Assembly (NCBI RefSeq): GCF_000833025.1
Contig: NZ_CP010817.1
Location: forward strand, 2,976,001-3,040,000
Direction: 5' to 3'
Length of the DNA: 64,000 nucleotides
From: Myroides profundi
GTDB taxonomy: Bacteria > Bacteroidota > Bacteroidia > Flavobacteriales > Flavobacteriaceae
Every line of letters starts with the position of its first letter. Position 1 is the stretch's first letter. The notes under the pieces are model-generated. The model was not told the origin of the DNA. It searched no databases and saw nothing but the letters and a program-made list of their open reading frames with translations. The position numbers and the translations under genes were made by a program. Below, piece after piece: positions 1 through 10,076 of the stretch.

Positions 1-2893
1 TAAGCAGTAACAATATCTTTGATGATCGTATCTGTTCCATCAACCCATTGTGCCTTACCACCATCATTTGTAATTAATAACTGTTTAGCAGCTCCACCTT
101 TTAATTTAGCAACAGTAACATTCTCATCAGCAATATGATCTGTTTGAACCCCTTTTTCTGCAATACCAATTTTTGTTTCTTTTAAGACTGCTTTATTGTC
201 TAAAGGAATAGCTAACGAACCATCTGATGTCAAATTTGCTTCCGATCCTTCAAAGGCGCTTTCACTTATTTTTTTATAAGCCACATTCCCTTGTCCATCT
301 GCAGTTAACACTGTATTTTTATCTGCTCCAATAGAAGATATCTTAACAGGTGTAATTCCTTTGTCTTTTACATTAATATTAGTTTCTACTAAAACTGCCT
401 TTTCTCCATTACCTTGCGTAATTTCAAGTGCATTACCTACCAATAAATCTTTTCCTCCTTGTAAAACTGCTTCTTTACTCGCATAATCGAAACCTCCATG
501 CCCATCTGTTACCAATATTCTGTCTTTTACAATATTAGTACCAATATTGGTATCGTCTTCTGAACTCAATTTTGCTTTCGTAATACTTTTGTCTGCAATA
601 CTTAACTCAGCATCTGCTAGTAATGTATTAATACCAGTTCCTTTAGTTAAAGTAATAATACCATCTGTTGTTAAATTACCTGCTGTATTAGTAACAATAT
701 CTTTTAATTCACCCCAAAAAACATTGTCTTCAGAACCACTAATTAAAACACTTTTAGCTTCAATTCCTTTTGAAGAAATCTTATCTGCAGTAACAGATAA
801 ATTCTTTATTTTTTGATTTGTTACCGATTCATCAGCCAACTGATCTGTTCCGATTCCTCCATCTCTAATACTTAAAGTTGCTTCAGAGAATAATACTCCA
901 GCCTTAGTATCACCCCCATCTACTTGAATAATCTTATCAGTCTTTAATGCTGCTGCTTTACCAGATACTTCCGTACTTGTCAATGATTTATAACTTACTG
1001 TACCATCCGTATTCACTGTTGCTACAAAACCTTCTTGAGTAACTCCATCAGCTACCAATTTAGCTGCTGTTACTTGTCCATTAGCAATATGATCTGCTTT
1101 AACCCCATCCTTAGCAATCTCAATATTTAAATCAGCTAATCCAGCTTGATTTCCAATAGGAATATTTAATGATCCATCAGTAGAAGTAATTGCTTTTCCT
1201 TGTGCTGCTACTATTTTATATACCTCAGCCTTTACATTAATGTCGCCAAGAATAGTTACAATAGAATTAATTACATCGCTTTCGATATCGATAGTAGCCA
1301 ATGGATTATCTGAAGACAAATCTTTAAATACATACACCCCCGGTTTACTACTATCAATAGATAATGAGTTTACATCGATATTTACACCTGCAGTATTATT
1401 CTTAACAGCCTCTTCATTAAAGTAAGTATAAATTCCTTTACCTATATTTATTAATACAGTTATGGTTTCATTACTATTAACTGCCTCTTTTATAATCTCA
1501 TCTTTTGCTTCTACCCATTCTGCCTTTCCTCCTTTGGTTACTAAAAGATACTTATCTGCACCAGGAGTAAGTTTTGTTGGTGCTACTTGGCCATCAGCTA
1601 AACCTAAAGATACATCCGCAAATACTTTTCCTTCTCCATCATCTACTGTAATACCGTCTTTTACTTTAAGCTCTCCTTTATTGGTAATATTAGTAGTCGA
1701 AAGTGATTGGTATGCAACTGAGCCATCTACATTCACAGTCGCCACTGCTCCAGGCGTTGCTCCTGTTGCATCAAGTTTACCTGCTTGAATTGTTTTATTA
1801 GCAATATCATCATTGATGATCGTCTCATTCTGGATATGCTTACTTGTAATTCCTCCTGTATTAATAGATATCTTCGTTTCTTTGCCATCTGCCCCAAAAA
1901 GAACATCTGTTCCTCCATCAATATTAATTACTGTATCCTCTCCTACCAAGTTTCCTTGCATAGCAGGCGCTACAGATTCTGTTGGTGTTTTGAAGTCAAC
2001 TTTCCCATCACCATCAGCAGTTAACACAGTTCCTTGAGCAGCTTCTCCAGAACTAATCTTAGAAGTAGTCACTCCACCTTCTTTAATATTAATAGTCAAG
2101 TGACTTAATGCAGCTCGTTCTCCTCCTGTAATGGACATAGAGCCATCCGTACTCTCTACCTTTTTACCTTTTGAAGCTACTGTATTAAAGATTTCAGTCT
2201 TAACCTCTTCTCTACTTAATATCTCTGTAATATTATCTATTACATTAGCTGCTACATTTATAGTACCTATTGGTTTAGCATCACTTGTTTTATCAAAGAA
2301 GTTATATACACCACTACCTTTGCCATTAGCACCTATAACTTCAACTATTGTCAATGTATTGGCATCAAATGTAATCCCCTTAGCTTCAGGTTTACGCACA
2401 CCATTAGTGTCATAATCACCTTCATTAAAGTACGTAAACTTACCATTCTTTAAATCTACTAATTCAGTTATTGCCTGATTCCCTTTTAAGAAATCTTTAA
2501 TCACTTCATCTGTTGCATCTACCCACTGTGCCTCCTTATTTACATTCGTCACTAATAGCTGTCCTACTTTAGCCCCTGGAGCTAATTTAGCAGGTGTTAC
2601 AGCCTTGTTCTGAATCATTTCAGTACTCACTCCATCTTTAGCAATATCTAATTGCATTGCATGTAATACTGCTTTATCACCCCCTACTAATTCAATAGAT
2701 CCTTTAGGAGAAGTCACTGCTTTTCCTTGTGCTGCTACTGTAGCATAAATATCGTTTTGAACTGTAGTATCATTTAATATTTCTTTGATATTCTCAATCA
2801 CAGTACCTACTACATCAATAGTCATTAAAGGTGCCGATACAGTTGTTTTTCCATCATAAAAGATATAAACTCCTTTTTCTCCCTTTTTCTCTT
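1..2893 (-). pseudogene. Downstream part of giant repeat surface protein, out of frame
   Basis: On the minus strand this stretch appears open from the frameshift at about 2897-2900 down to the window edge, in a different frame from the N-terminal part at 2894-4930. It encodes the same repeat type. Each unit contains a segment like TPGADKYLLVTKGGKAEWV, then a D-x-I-K-D or D-E-I-I-K stretch, a Tyr/Asn-rich YYNE- or YFNE-type segment and a D-A-N-T-L segment. I see further copies of the LLVTK/LLITN motif, the last close to the left edge, so the protein goes on beyond the window. Just past the internal stop, the +1 frame reads IEEKKGEKGVYIFYDG, which closely matches the intact paralogous unit IEERKDVKEKGIYDFYDG. 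The two parts were therefore one gene. No start codon or signal peptide of its own is evident, so this part is silent unless the frameshift is corrected, phase variable, or a sequencing error. Confidence 0.75.
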
Positions 2894-4930
2894 CTATTTT
2901 AGCGTGTTTGCATCAAATTCAACACCTGCTGTTCCCTCTTTGATATTCTTCTCATTTTGATACGTAAACGTTCCATTAGGATTAACCGTTAGTAATGTAA
3001 CCGTCTCCTTACTATCTATTACCTCTCCAATAATTGAATCTGAAGCTGGAACCCACTGTACTTCATCTCCTTTAGTAACTAACAAATACTTATCTGCTCC
3101 TGGCTTTATCTTCGCTGTTGTGATTCCTTGATTCGCTACAGATATTTTCGCATTAGTAAGAACAGCTTTATCTCCACCATCGATATGGATAGACATATCC
3201 TCTGCTTCTAATTTTTGTCCTTTCGCAGCTACTGTATTATAGATTTCATTCTGTACATCACCATCATTCAGAATACCCGTAATATTGTTAATTACAGTCT
3301 TTTGAATATCAATAGTTGCTAAATGTTTCTCTCCATCATTGAATATATATTCTCCCTTGCCATTGTCCTTAATAGTTAAAGTATTCGCATCGATTAACAT
3401 CCCTTTTCCTTCAATAGGCTGTCCGTTAACATCTACTCCTTTTTCATTGTAATAACTATAAGTACCATTATCATTATTTACGACAACTGTTATCGCCTCA
3501 TGTGTAGACACTATATCTTTAATCACTTCATCTGTTGCAGTTACCCACTCCGCTTTCCCGCTTTTAGTTACCAAGATCTGTTTTTCAGCACCTGGAGCTA
3601 TTTTAGCTGTTGTCACTGCTTTATTACCTAATTTCTCAGTAATAACGGCTCCATCTCTTAGTTTATACGAAGTTACTGCACCGTCTACCAACTTATCTGT
3701 ACTGATAGCACCATCTGCTATAGTTAACAGCATTTCTTTTAATACTGCTCCAGCTAATTCTGCCTGATTGTTAATCAAGATTCCACTTCCTTTTACAGAA
3801 GCAGGTTTTCCTTGAGCAACTTCTATTTTATGTAAAATATTATCAATTACCTCTTGTAGATTATCTCCCTCTACGATATTAGTTGTATTATCAAAAATAA
3901 TAGCATTAGCACGTGTACTAATCGTCATTAAAGGAGCCTTAACAGAAGTTAATCCATCATAGAAGTCATAAATTCCTTTTTCTTTTACATCTTTTCTCTC
4001 TTCTATTCTTAAGGTATTTGCATCAAAGTAAATTCCTTTATCCTTAATCACATTACCTTGTTCATCAACTCCTTTTTCGTTGTAATAGGTAAATGTACCA
4101 TTGTGATGATTCTCAAGTATAGTAACCTTTTCTTTCTTATTGATAAGATCTTGAATAATCTCGTCTGTCACAGAGACCCATTTAGCTTCTCCATTCTTAG
4201 TCACTAAAATTTGCTTATCTATTCCTGGTCTAATCTTAGCAGAAGAAACACCTTTATCCCTTAGAGATACACTCATTTCCGTCAAAGCCGCTTTCTCACC
4301 ACCAACAATAGTAATAGCCTCATCTCCTTTAACTAATTTTCCCTTAGTTGCGACACTATTATATATCTCATTAACGACTTGTTCGTCTTTCAGTATCTCT
4401 GTAATATTATTAATAACACTACCTGTAACGTTGATAACCTGTGCTACACCTGCCTCATTCGTATACGTATATATACCATTTGCACCTTCCTTAATAGTGG
4501 TAATGATATTCAATTCTTTGATAGGAGTCTTTACCTCATGTCCTTTAGTATCTTCTAATACTAAGTCATCTCCTTTAACACCTAATACTTTATTTCGAGG
4601 AAAATTGTCTATATTATCAATAACGTCCTGATTATTTACTAATCTAACCCATTCTTTTCCTTTCCAATAGTAAAACCCTGGGGTAACAACATTATTCTCT
4701 GTTGTATTAAACACCAATAAGCTAGTCGCTACATCTCCTTTGTTTATAAGTGATTTATCGGTTAAGTCTTTTAAAGGAATACGCGGAATCAATACTCCTC
4801 TATATTCTCCTGCATCTGCTTTTAACTCTAATAATGCTGATTTGTGTGGTGCTCTAATTCCAATACCAACTTGTGAAAAAGCTAATCCACTCATCATTAA
4901 AACTCCAATAGTAATTACCCTTTTTTTCAT
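2894..4930 (-). CDS. Giant repeat surface protein, N-terminal part (frameshifted)
   Basis: This is the N-terminal 678 residues of a secreted repeat protein. It opens with a signal peptide (MKKRVITIGVLMMSGLAFSQ), then the flavobacterial VGIGIRAPHKSALLEL...GVLIPRIPL region and GFYYWKGKEWVRL, a module common at the N-terminus of large secreted flavobacterial proteins. Three imperfect units of very roughly 150-190 residues follow, each ending near KPGADKYLLVTKG-type text (residues about 240, 450 and 630). The reading frame stops at TAG directly after D-A-N-T-L-K; one extra A there would restore the long frame that continues to the left edge. No LPxTG, T9SS or other sorting signal can be checked because the C-terminus lies outside the window. 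A role in adhesion or as a surface layer is inference from architecture only. Confidence 0.8.
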   Translation of the reverse strand: MKKRVITIGVLMMSGLAFSQVGIGIRAPHKSALLELKADAGEYRGVLIPRIPLKDLTDKSLINKGDVATSLLVFNTTENNVVTPGFYYWKGKEWVRLVNNQDVIDNIDNFPRNKVLGVKGDDLVLEDTKGHEVKTPIKELNIITTIKEGANGIYTYTNEAGVAQVINVTGSVINNITEILKDEQVVNEIYNSVATKGKLVKGDEAITIVGGEKAALTEMSVSLRDKGVSSAKIRPGIDKQILVTKNGEAKWVSVTDEIIQDLINKKEKVTILENHHNGTFTYYNEKGVDEQGNVIKDKGIYFDANTLRIEERKDVKEKGIYDFYDGLTSVKAPLMTISTRANAIIFDNTTNIVEGDNLQEVIDNILHKIEVAQGKPASVKGSGILINNQAELAGAVLKEMLLTIADGAISTDKLVDGAVTSYKLRDGAVITEKLGNKAVTTAKIAPGAEKQILVTKSGKAEWVTATDEVIKDIVSTHEAITVVVNNDNGTYSYYNEKGVDVNGQPIEGKGMLIDANTLTIKDNGKGEYIFNDGEKHLATIDIQKTVINNITGILNDGDVQNEIYNTVAAKGQKLEAEDMSIHIDGGDKAVLTNAKISVANQGITTAKIKPGADKYLLVTKGDEVQWVPASDSIIGEVIDSKETVTLLTVNPNGTFTYQNEKNIKEGTAGVEFDANTLK

Positions 4931-5412
4931 ATCTCTTTATTATATACTAGCCTAAAAGTACTCAATTATTAACAATTTTTACAGCAATTAAATGTCGTTT
5001 TCACAATCGTTACAAGATTCAATTTTAATAATTAACAACAATTACACTGTTTATAGAATACTTCTTTTATTAATTTATTAAATATTAAAATTTAACTATC
5101 AACTTTCGTTTAGCTACTTCTAATTTTTAGTTTTAAAAATATTTGATTTTTAAAACTTTTATACCCATATCGTATTAATTTTAGCAAATATCAATATAGA
5201 TACAGCACAGATTAGGTATATTAACGATTAATCAAATCTTAAAAAGATCTACTATTAAAAAGCCAAAAATCATACCATAAATGGTATGCATATAGAGATA
5301 AATGAAATCCTATTATTTGTTTTAAACCCTTACCTGCTATTTGTTTCTAAATAAAAAAAGCAATAAGAAGAATTCTTCTTATTGCTTTTTTTTATTTCTC
5401 TTACTTATATAT
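4931..5412. other. Gene-free stretch between the two repeat-protein genes
   Basis: This is very AT-rich sequence without a credible ORF. It should hold the promoter for the giant repeat protein that starts at 4930, but I see no clean TAnnTTTG box. The only clear structure is the symmetrical terminator at 5353-5392. Confidence 0.6.
5353..5392 (-). terminator. Perfect palindromic terminator after the 517-aa repeat protein
   Basis: A 20-bp perfect inverted repeat with no loop bases beyond the central AATT: arms 5353-5372 and 5373-5392, each with an A7 or T7 outer end. It sits 20 bp past the stop at 5413 and would end minus-strand transcripts; its symmetry means it could also act on the plus strand. 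Confidence 0.85.
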
Positions 5413-6966
5413 TTAAGGAGTAACTATTTCTGTAGATACATATTTTAGTACAACAATATAATTTTTAGCCACTGGCAAAGTGTTATAAAAATTACCACTA
5501 CCAAAACGGAATTTAACAGATGTATTTTTACTATTAGTTACATCAGTTACACCATTAATTAATAATTTATTACTACTATCATAAATATGAGCTGTTAATA
5601 AATAATCTATATTACTCAATGGAATAGCCTTTATTTCTGAATTATACGTTAAGCTTGTCCCTGGAGGAGTTTCTACTTCTCCATTTATAATTCTAACAGT
5701 ATAAACTCTTTGCCCCTCAACAGTTTCATTGGTCGCTATTGGTTTAGTAGTAATTTTTATATCGTTACTTTTCAAAGTTTCCCATTGTGGTTTACCATTT
5801 ATATCTGTTACTAAATGCATATTCTTTTTCTCAATAACAGTAGCTAATTTATCTATTGTAAGAGTACTAGGTGCTATCTTATCATTATCAATAGATTCTT
5901 TTTTAATCGACAAATTTACTCCTTCAAGAAGTGCTCCTGTGGCTAGCTGAGTTCCTGTTGTAGCATCCCCTACCACGATAATACCATCAGTAATTAAATC
6001 AGCTTTTGTTGGCGTGATCTTACTTTGAGGTACCCATTCTACTTTTTTTCCATCATCGCTTGTAACTAAAACTTGATTAGCTTTATCTTCAGTTGATATT
6101 TTAATAGGCATAACACTATTATTACCTATACCAATAGTAACATCATTCAACACAGAAGCTGTCCCATTAGTAATACTAATACCATCTAATACCTTCAGTT
6201 CTTTCTTATCAGTGATATCATCTCCATCTACTTTAGGTTTTCCTGGAGCCCATTTAATTCCATCATAAACAAGTGCAAGGTCTTTATCTGTTGCAGGATT
6301 TGCTTTAGTTACTTCTACTCCTTTAATCTTATCTACACTTGTACTATCCGCCTTTCCTGACACATCTCCTCCTAAAGTAATACCTGAAGGGTCAGCATTA
6401 ATTGTATATGTAATTAGTCCATTTACTGGAGGTGCCTCATCAACTTTAATTCCTGTTCCTCCTTCAACCTTAACTTTAGTTGCTGCACTAGTAACTAAGT
6501 CTTTAACCCAAGTCTCAAAATTTGTACTTGACTGTAATTCTTTAGATATTTTTATTTCAGTATCTTTTCCATCCTCTGCTTTATACACTAAAACAGTTTC
6601 TCCTGCCTCTTGTTTAACGGCTAATTTTGTTAATGTTTCAGATAAATGCTCACTCGATTTAGACATCAAAGCTCTCCAAAGTGTTCCATCCCAAAAATAG
6701 AATCCAGATTTCAATACATCTGTTGGAAGTTTTGCCTTGTGGTACACTAATAAACTCTCAGGATATATCCCCCCTTTAATAGTAGTAATATCTTTCTCAC
6801 CTGTTAGAAAAACACGTGGGATTAAAACACCTTTAGTATCTGATCCTACATCTAACACTGCTGCCCCATCTGGTATGATAGATTTACCAATACCTATGCC
6901 CTCTTGAGCTTGCATTGTACTCAGTGCCATAAATGCTACACCTACAAATAGTAATTTCTTTTTCAT
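5413..6966 (-). CDS. Secreted surface protein, VGIG/GVLIPR-type N-terminus
   Basis: This 517-residue protein has a signal peptide (MKKKLLFVGVAFMALSTMQAQ), then EGIGIGKSIIPDGAAVLDV...KGVLIPRVFL and GFYFWDGTLWRALM, the same N-terminal module as the larger neighbour. The middle carries motifs shared with it (K-A-N-Q-V-L-V-T-S-D-D-G-K-K-V-E-W-V; L-V-T-D-I-N-G-K-P-Q-W-E), fewer in number. The last 100 residues look like a distinct beta-rich domain ending in a hydrophobic strand (NYIVVLKYVSTEIV). A promoter (TTG-N18-TATTTTTG, 7000-7028) and terminator (5353-5392) flank it, so it is probably a single-gene unit. It is paralogous to the giant protein downstream. The function is not recognised; a surface-exposed or adhesive role is only an inference. 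Confidence 0.8.
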   Translation of the reverse strand: MKKKLLFVGVAFMALSTMQAQEGIGIGKSIIPDGAAVLDVGSDTKGVLIPRVFLTGEKDITTIKGGIYPESLLVYHKAKLPTDVLKSGFYFWDGTLWRALMSKSSEHLSETLTKLAVKQEAGETVLVYKAEDGKDTEIKISKELQSSTNFETWVKDLVTSAATKVKVEGGTGIKVDEAPPVNGLITYTINADPSGITLGGDVSGKADSTSVDKIKGVEVTKANPATDKDLALVYDGIKWAPGKPKVDGDDITDKKELKVLDGISITNGTASVLNDVTIGIGNNSVMPIKISTEDKANQVLVTSDDGKKVEWVPQSKITPTKADLITDGIIVVGDATTGTQLATGALLEGVNLSIKKESIDNDKIAPSTLTIDKLATVIEKKNMHLVTDINGKPQWETLKSNDIKITTKPIATNETVEGQRVYTVRIINGEVETPPGTSLTYNSEIKAIPLSNIDYLLTAHIYDSSNKLLINGVTDVTNSKNTSVKFRFGSGNFYNTLPVAKNYIVVLKYVSTEIVTP

Positions 6967-6999
6967 AGTATTCTTTTTATTTCACAATATTTTCACAAA

Positions 7000-7028
7000 C
7001 AAAAATAGTTAAAAACAACTAATAACAA
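7000..7028 (-). promoter_or_regulatory. Bacteroidota-type promoter for the 517-aa surface protein
   Basis: On the minus strand a TTG (7026-7028) is followed after 18 nt by TATTTTTG (7000-7007), matching the TTG/N17-23/TAnnTTTG pattern known for Flavobacterium. The -7 box lies 33 nt upstream of the ATG at 6966. Confidence 0.6.
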
Positions 7029-7277
7029 CTATAAATTATCTTAACAAATAATAAAACTAATAAAAATATTAACACATTTAACAATAAAAGACAAAATAAT
7101 TAATACCTCATAATCTTTTACTCTAAAAAAACACACCTACATTCTCCTTCAAACCAAAATTATCTCAGTAATCAAAAAAGAACTACTATTTTAATGCAAT
7201 AAAATACCAGATATTCCTAATAATAAATAAATTACTTCCTCCTGCTAAAAACCAACTAATTCGAATCACTATACCAC

Positions 7278-7314
7278 AAAAAAATCCCTCAATAACACAC
7301 GCTACTGAGGGATT
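7278..7314 (-). terminator. Terminator of the lgt-GNAT operon
   Basis: Nine-bp perfect stem AATCCCTCA (7283-7291) / TGAGGGATT (7306-7314), followed on the minus strand by a T run. It lies 25 bp past the stop of the GNAT gene. Confidence 0.85.
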
Positions 7315-7338
7315 CTTATTCTCCTATATATTATCTAC

Positions 7339-8067
7339 TTATTCTTCATCTGCGACTATGGCTTCCCATTGTCCGAATAGGGTGAAACCTATTGCCTTAG
7401 CTAAAGCTATAGAAGTATCATTATCTGTCTGGCATCTATACTGAGGTACATGCCCTCTATCGATCACCTCTAGACAAATAGCCTGAACTAAACATGTCGC
7501 GATCCCCCTACCTCTATAGGCATCATCCGTTATCACTCCTATATCTGCTAGCTTAGTCTCTTCCCATGGATACACACTCACAGCGCCTACTAGCCGATCT
7601 CCATCGAAGGCGCCATATACGATCCAATGCTTTAAAGAAACATAAGCTCCATCGAGATCTTCTTCTGAACACACAGATTCGAATTGTCTAAACGCCTCTT
7701 TATCCGTTTCTATAGACAAGGCTCTGATCACTATACCATCTTTGATATCACTAAGCTGTGGGACTTTATTATCTAATAGATAATAAATATAATCTGGTGA
7801 GTGCAATTCTAACTTACAGGTAGAGATCGCCTCTCTAAGAGTATGGATAGAGTACTCCTCTAATTCTCTTAGCTTTAATGCTTCTGCTACCATCGGAGTG
7901 ACTACAGCCATGGTATGCTTATTCGTCATTTCTAAAATCATGACTTTATACAGCTCATCTAAGGCTGGATTAGACACTAATGTAAACACCTCATCTAGAT
8001 GAATAATACTTCCCTGTACCATCTGAGATCTCCAGTAAGCATGTACTTCTTCTACAAATTCGCCCAT
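7339..8067 (-). CDS. GNAT-family N-acetyltransferase
   Basis: A 242-residue protein. The C-terminal half is a GNAT acetyltransferase fold. Motif A is clear (D-I-G-V-I-T-D-D-A-Y-R-G-R-G-I-A-T, with the R-G-R-G-I-A acetyl-CoA loop, residues about 182-195), followed by QTDNDTSIALAKAIGFTLFG, the usual motif B where the N-x-x-S/A-x-x-x-x-x-x-G-F pattern closes the domain. The N-terminal 120 residues form a less conserved helical part, an arrangement typical of the larger GNAT subfamily that carries an extra N-terminal domain. The substrate cannot be told from sequence. The start lies 24 nt after lgt, so the two are very likely co-transcribed; there is no obvious functional link between them. Confidence 0.85.
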   Translation of the reverse strand: MGEFVEEVHAYWRSQMVQGSIIHLDEVFTLVSNPALDELYKVMILEMTNKHTMAVVTPMVAEALKLRELEEYSIHTLREAISTCKLELHSPDYIYYLLDNKVPQLSDIKDGIVIRALSIETDKEAFRQFESVCSEEDLDGAYVSLKHWIVYGAFDGDRLVGAVSVYPWEETKLADIGVITDDAYRGRGIATCLVQAICLEVIDRGHVPQYRCQTDNDTSIALAKAIGFTLFGQWEAIVADEE

Positions 8068-8091
8068 GATCTATATACTTCTTATTCCTTA

Positions 8092-8952
8092 TTATTTTAT
8101 CGTTGTCCCTATCAGAGCACGAGCGTCATAATGACTTATCCCTCTCAGCTTATCCTGAAACACTAACATCAATACTCCTATTAATATAAACGGAACACTT
8201 AACCACTGCCCCATATTCAACATCATATCTTGTTCGAAGGCTACCTGATTCTCTTTAAAGAACTCTAACACAAATCTAGTCAGGAACATCAGAATTAAAA
8301 AATAAGAAAAGATCACTCCATTATTCCTTGCCTTCTGACTGCGGTATAAAAACCACAAGATCACTCCTGTCAATATATACCCAAAGGCTTCGTATAGCTG
8401 AGTAGGGTGACGTGGAATCATATCATCATGAGCAAAGATAACTCCCCAGCTCCCACTCGTCGGCTTGCCATAGATCTCTGAATTCATAAAGTTTCCAAAG
8501 CGAATAAATGCTCCTGCTATCGGTACTCCTAAGGCTATTCTATCCAAAATCCAGAATGCTCCTATCTTATACTTACGACAGTATAGATAGATCGCTAGCA
8601 GTACTCCGATAGCTCCTCCATGACTGGCTAACCCCATAAACCCTACATAATCATACACTCCATCGACCTTAGCAAAAGGGATAATGATCTCTAAGGGGTG
8701 CTGCATATAGTAGTCAAACTCATAAAACAAACAGTGTCCTAATCTAGCTCCTAGTACTGTCCCTACGATAATATATAGTAACAGCTTGTCTAGATATGCC
8801 TGTGGGATTCGCTCTTTCTGAAAGACACAACTCACTATCTTATACCCTAGGATAATCCCCAAGGCAAAAAGAACTCCATAATAACGCACAGGTACAGCAC
8901 CTATTTTAATCATTTCGGGATTGGCATCCCATAGCACAGCAGCTAAACTCAT
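8092..8952 (-). CDS. lgt: Prolipoprotein diacylglyceryl transferase
   Basis: Lgt moves the diacylglyceryl group from phosphatidylglycerol to the lipobox cysteine of preprolipoproteins in the inner membrane, the first step of lipoprotein maturation. The 286-residue length fits the family. The signature R-F-G-N-F-M-N-S-E-I-Y-G is present near residue 150, preceded by ASHGGAIG with the conserved His and followed by PRHPTQLYEAFGY, the second conserved His region. About seven hydrophobic segments can be seen (for example YYGVLFALGIILGYKIV and FILIGVLMLVF). It heads an operon with the GNAT gene. Its lipoprotein clients in this window include the S41 peptidase at 10823 and the lipoprotein at 44943. 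Confidence 0.96.
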   Translation of the reverse strand: MSLAAVLWDANPEMIKIGAVPVRYYGVLFALGIILGYKIVSCVFQKERIPQAYLDKLLLYIIVGTVLGARLGHCLFYEFDYYMQHPLEIIIPFAKVDGVYDYVGFMGLASHGGAIGVLLAIYLYCRKYKIGAFWILDRIALGVPIAGAFIRFGNFMNSEIYGKPTSGSWGVIFAHDDMIPRHPTQLYEAFGYILTGVILWFLYRSQKARNNGVIFSYFLILMFLTRFVLEFFKENQVAFEQDMMLNMGQWLSVPFILIGVLMLVFQDKLRGISHYDARALIGTTIK

Positions 8953-9119
8953 CTATTTAGTTTAATTATTAACAAGGGTACAAAGTACTGCATTTATAAT
9001 AACCTATAGATATAATATTTTGTTATTTTGTTAGCGCGATTTACTATTCGAGGTACTATCCTCATATACTTATTGGTAGGACAGTGAGTACATACATCCC
9101 ATCGATTGCCCATAAAGTA

Positions 9120-9240
9120 TGTCATGCTGACGATAGGAAGCATCTCACTAGTAGTTCCACAAACGCATAGAATGAGATTCTTCGCAAGCTCAGAAGGACA
9201 TAGAGAGCGGAAATACTAACTGTTAATAGCATCTGTAATG
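9120..9240. repeat. Dispersed intergenic repeat, copy 1
   Basis: Contains GTCATGCTGACGATAGGAAG, a GAGATTCTTCGCAAGCTCAG-like tract and GGAAATACTAAC. The last two are repeated with changes at 9708-9760 in the same order and spacing. No coding capacity is seen. Confidence 0.5.
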
Positions 9241-9707
9241 AGAATATATCCTCTTATTTATGACCTCCGTGCAATTAAAAAAACTGTATACATTAGCCCA
9301 TCTTGATACTATCTTAGACTGATATTATGAATATACGAAATAAGAAACAAAACACTTAGCTTGCACTTCTTAGGGGATTCCTAGGAGATTTCTAGGGCTT
9401 TTCTTGCCCAGGAGGTGTCTTTGTCGAAGAAAGGTGCAAGAAACCCTCAAGCAATCCCCTAGCAAATCAATACAAAACTAGCCTTAGTTTATGAATTAGT
9501 ATATTGTTTTTATATTCTGATATTCAATTGTTTATTTTTATTTTTTAAGTAATTGTAAACAACTAGTTATTAATCAAATTCAGATTAATAAGTATGATAT
9601 CCATTAATACTACTCCTATTATAACCTTTAACATTTTCTTTTAAAGAATTAAATAATACAACATCAATAAATTACATACGATTATTACCTACAAAAAAAA
9701 CAAAATG

Positions 9708-9830
9708 AGATTCTTCACAGGCTCAGAATAACATATTGACGGGAAATACTAACCATTAACTATATCATCCTGATGAAGGAAGGATCTCACACGTAAAGCA
9801 ATAGGACGTGATTCTTTGCTTTACTAATAT
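9708..9830. repeat. Dispersed intergenic repeat, copy 2
   Basis: A diverged copy of the tract at 9120-9240: GAGATTCTTCACAGGCTCAG, then GGAAATACTAACC, then a stretch resembling the start of copy 1 (TCCTGATGAAGGAAGGATCT). No ORF. Confidence 0.5.
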
Positions 9831-10076
9831 TAGCATAATATTATTTTTTATATAACAATTCAAAGATTTTACTAAAAATATAATTTTTACAATATATAAT
9901 ACGAATAGACATTATATTTATATAACTCATATAATATGTTATAAAATTACCATTTTTATAATTATTATTTTACTTTTTATAATTATATTCTTTTTAGACA
10001 TTTTTCATTAAGTTAAAATTATTTTAAATACCTGCTATTTTTATCTATTTTAGAGCAACTAAATAAATAATAAATT

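Larger units (their letters stand above)
6967..7338. other. Intergenic stretch with promoter and terminator
   Basis: About 370 bp of AT-rich sequence. It holds the promoter of the 517-aa surface protein next to 6966 and the terminator of the lgt-GNAT operon at 7278-7314. I see no ORF or other structure. Confidence 0.6.
8953..10076. other. 1.1-kb gene-free region with degenerate dispersed repeats
   Basis: No credible ORF is seen. Two related tracts occur: 9120-9240 contains GTCATGCTGACGATAGGAAG, a GAGATTCTTCGCAAGCTCAG-like segment and GGAAATACTAAC; 9708-9800 contains GAGATTCTTCACAGGCTCAG, GGAAATACTAACC and ATCCTGATGAAGGAAGGATC. Such TCATGCTGA.../GAGATTCTTCG... tracts are a known kind of dispersed non-coding repeat in Bacteroidota. 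A cluster of CTAGG/CCTAG-containing text at 9370-9475 is also repetitive. The right end must hold the promoter of the barrel protein at 10077. Confidence 0.6.

Noticed and set aside
547..2415. Several plus-strand frames of 60-108 residues
   Set aside because: All are antisense shadows of the repeat protein, with Val/Ile/Ser-rich text and no start context.
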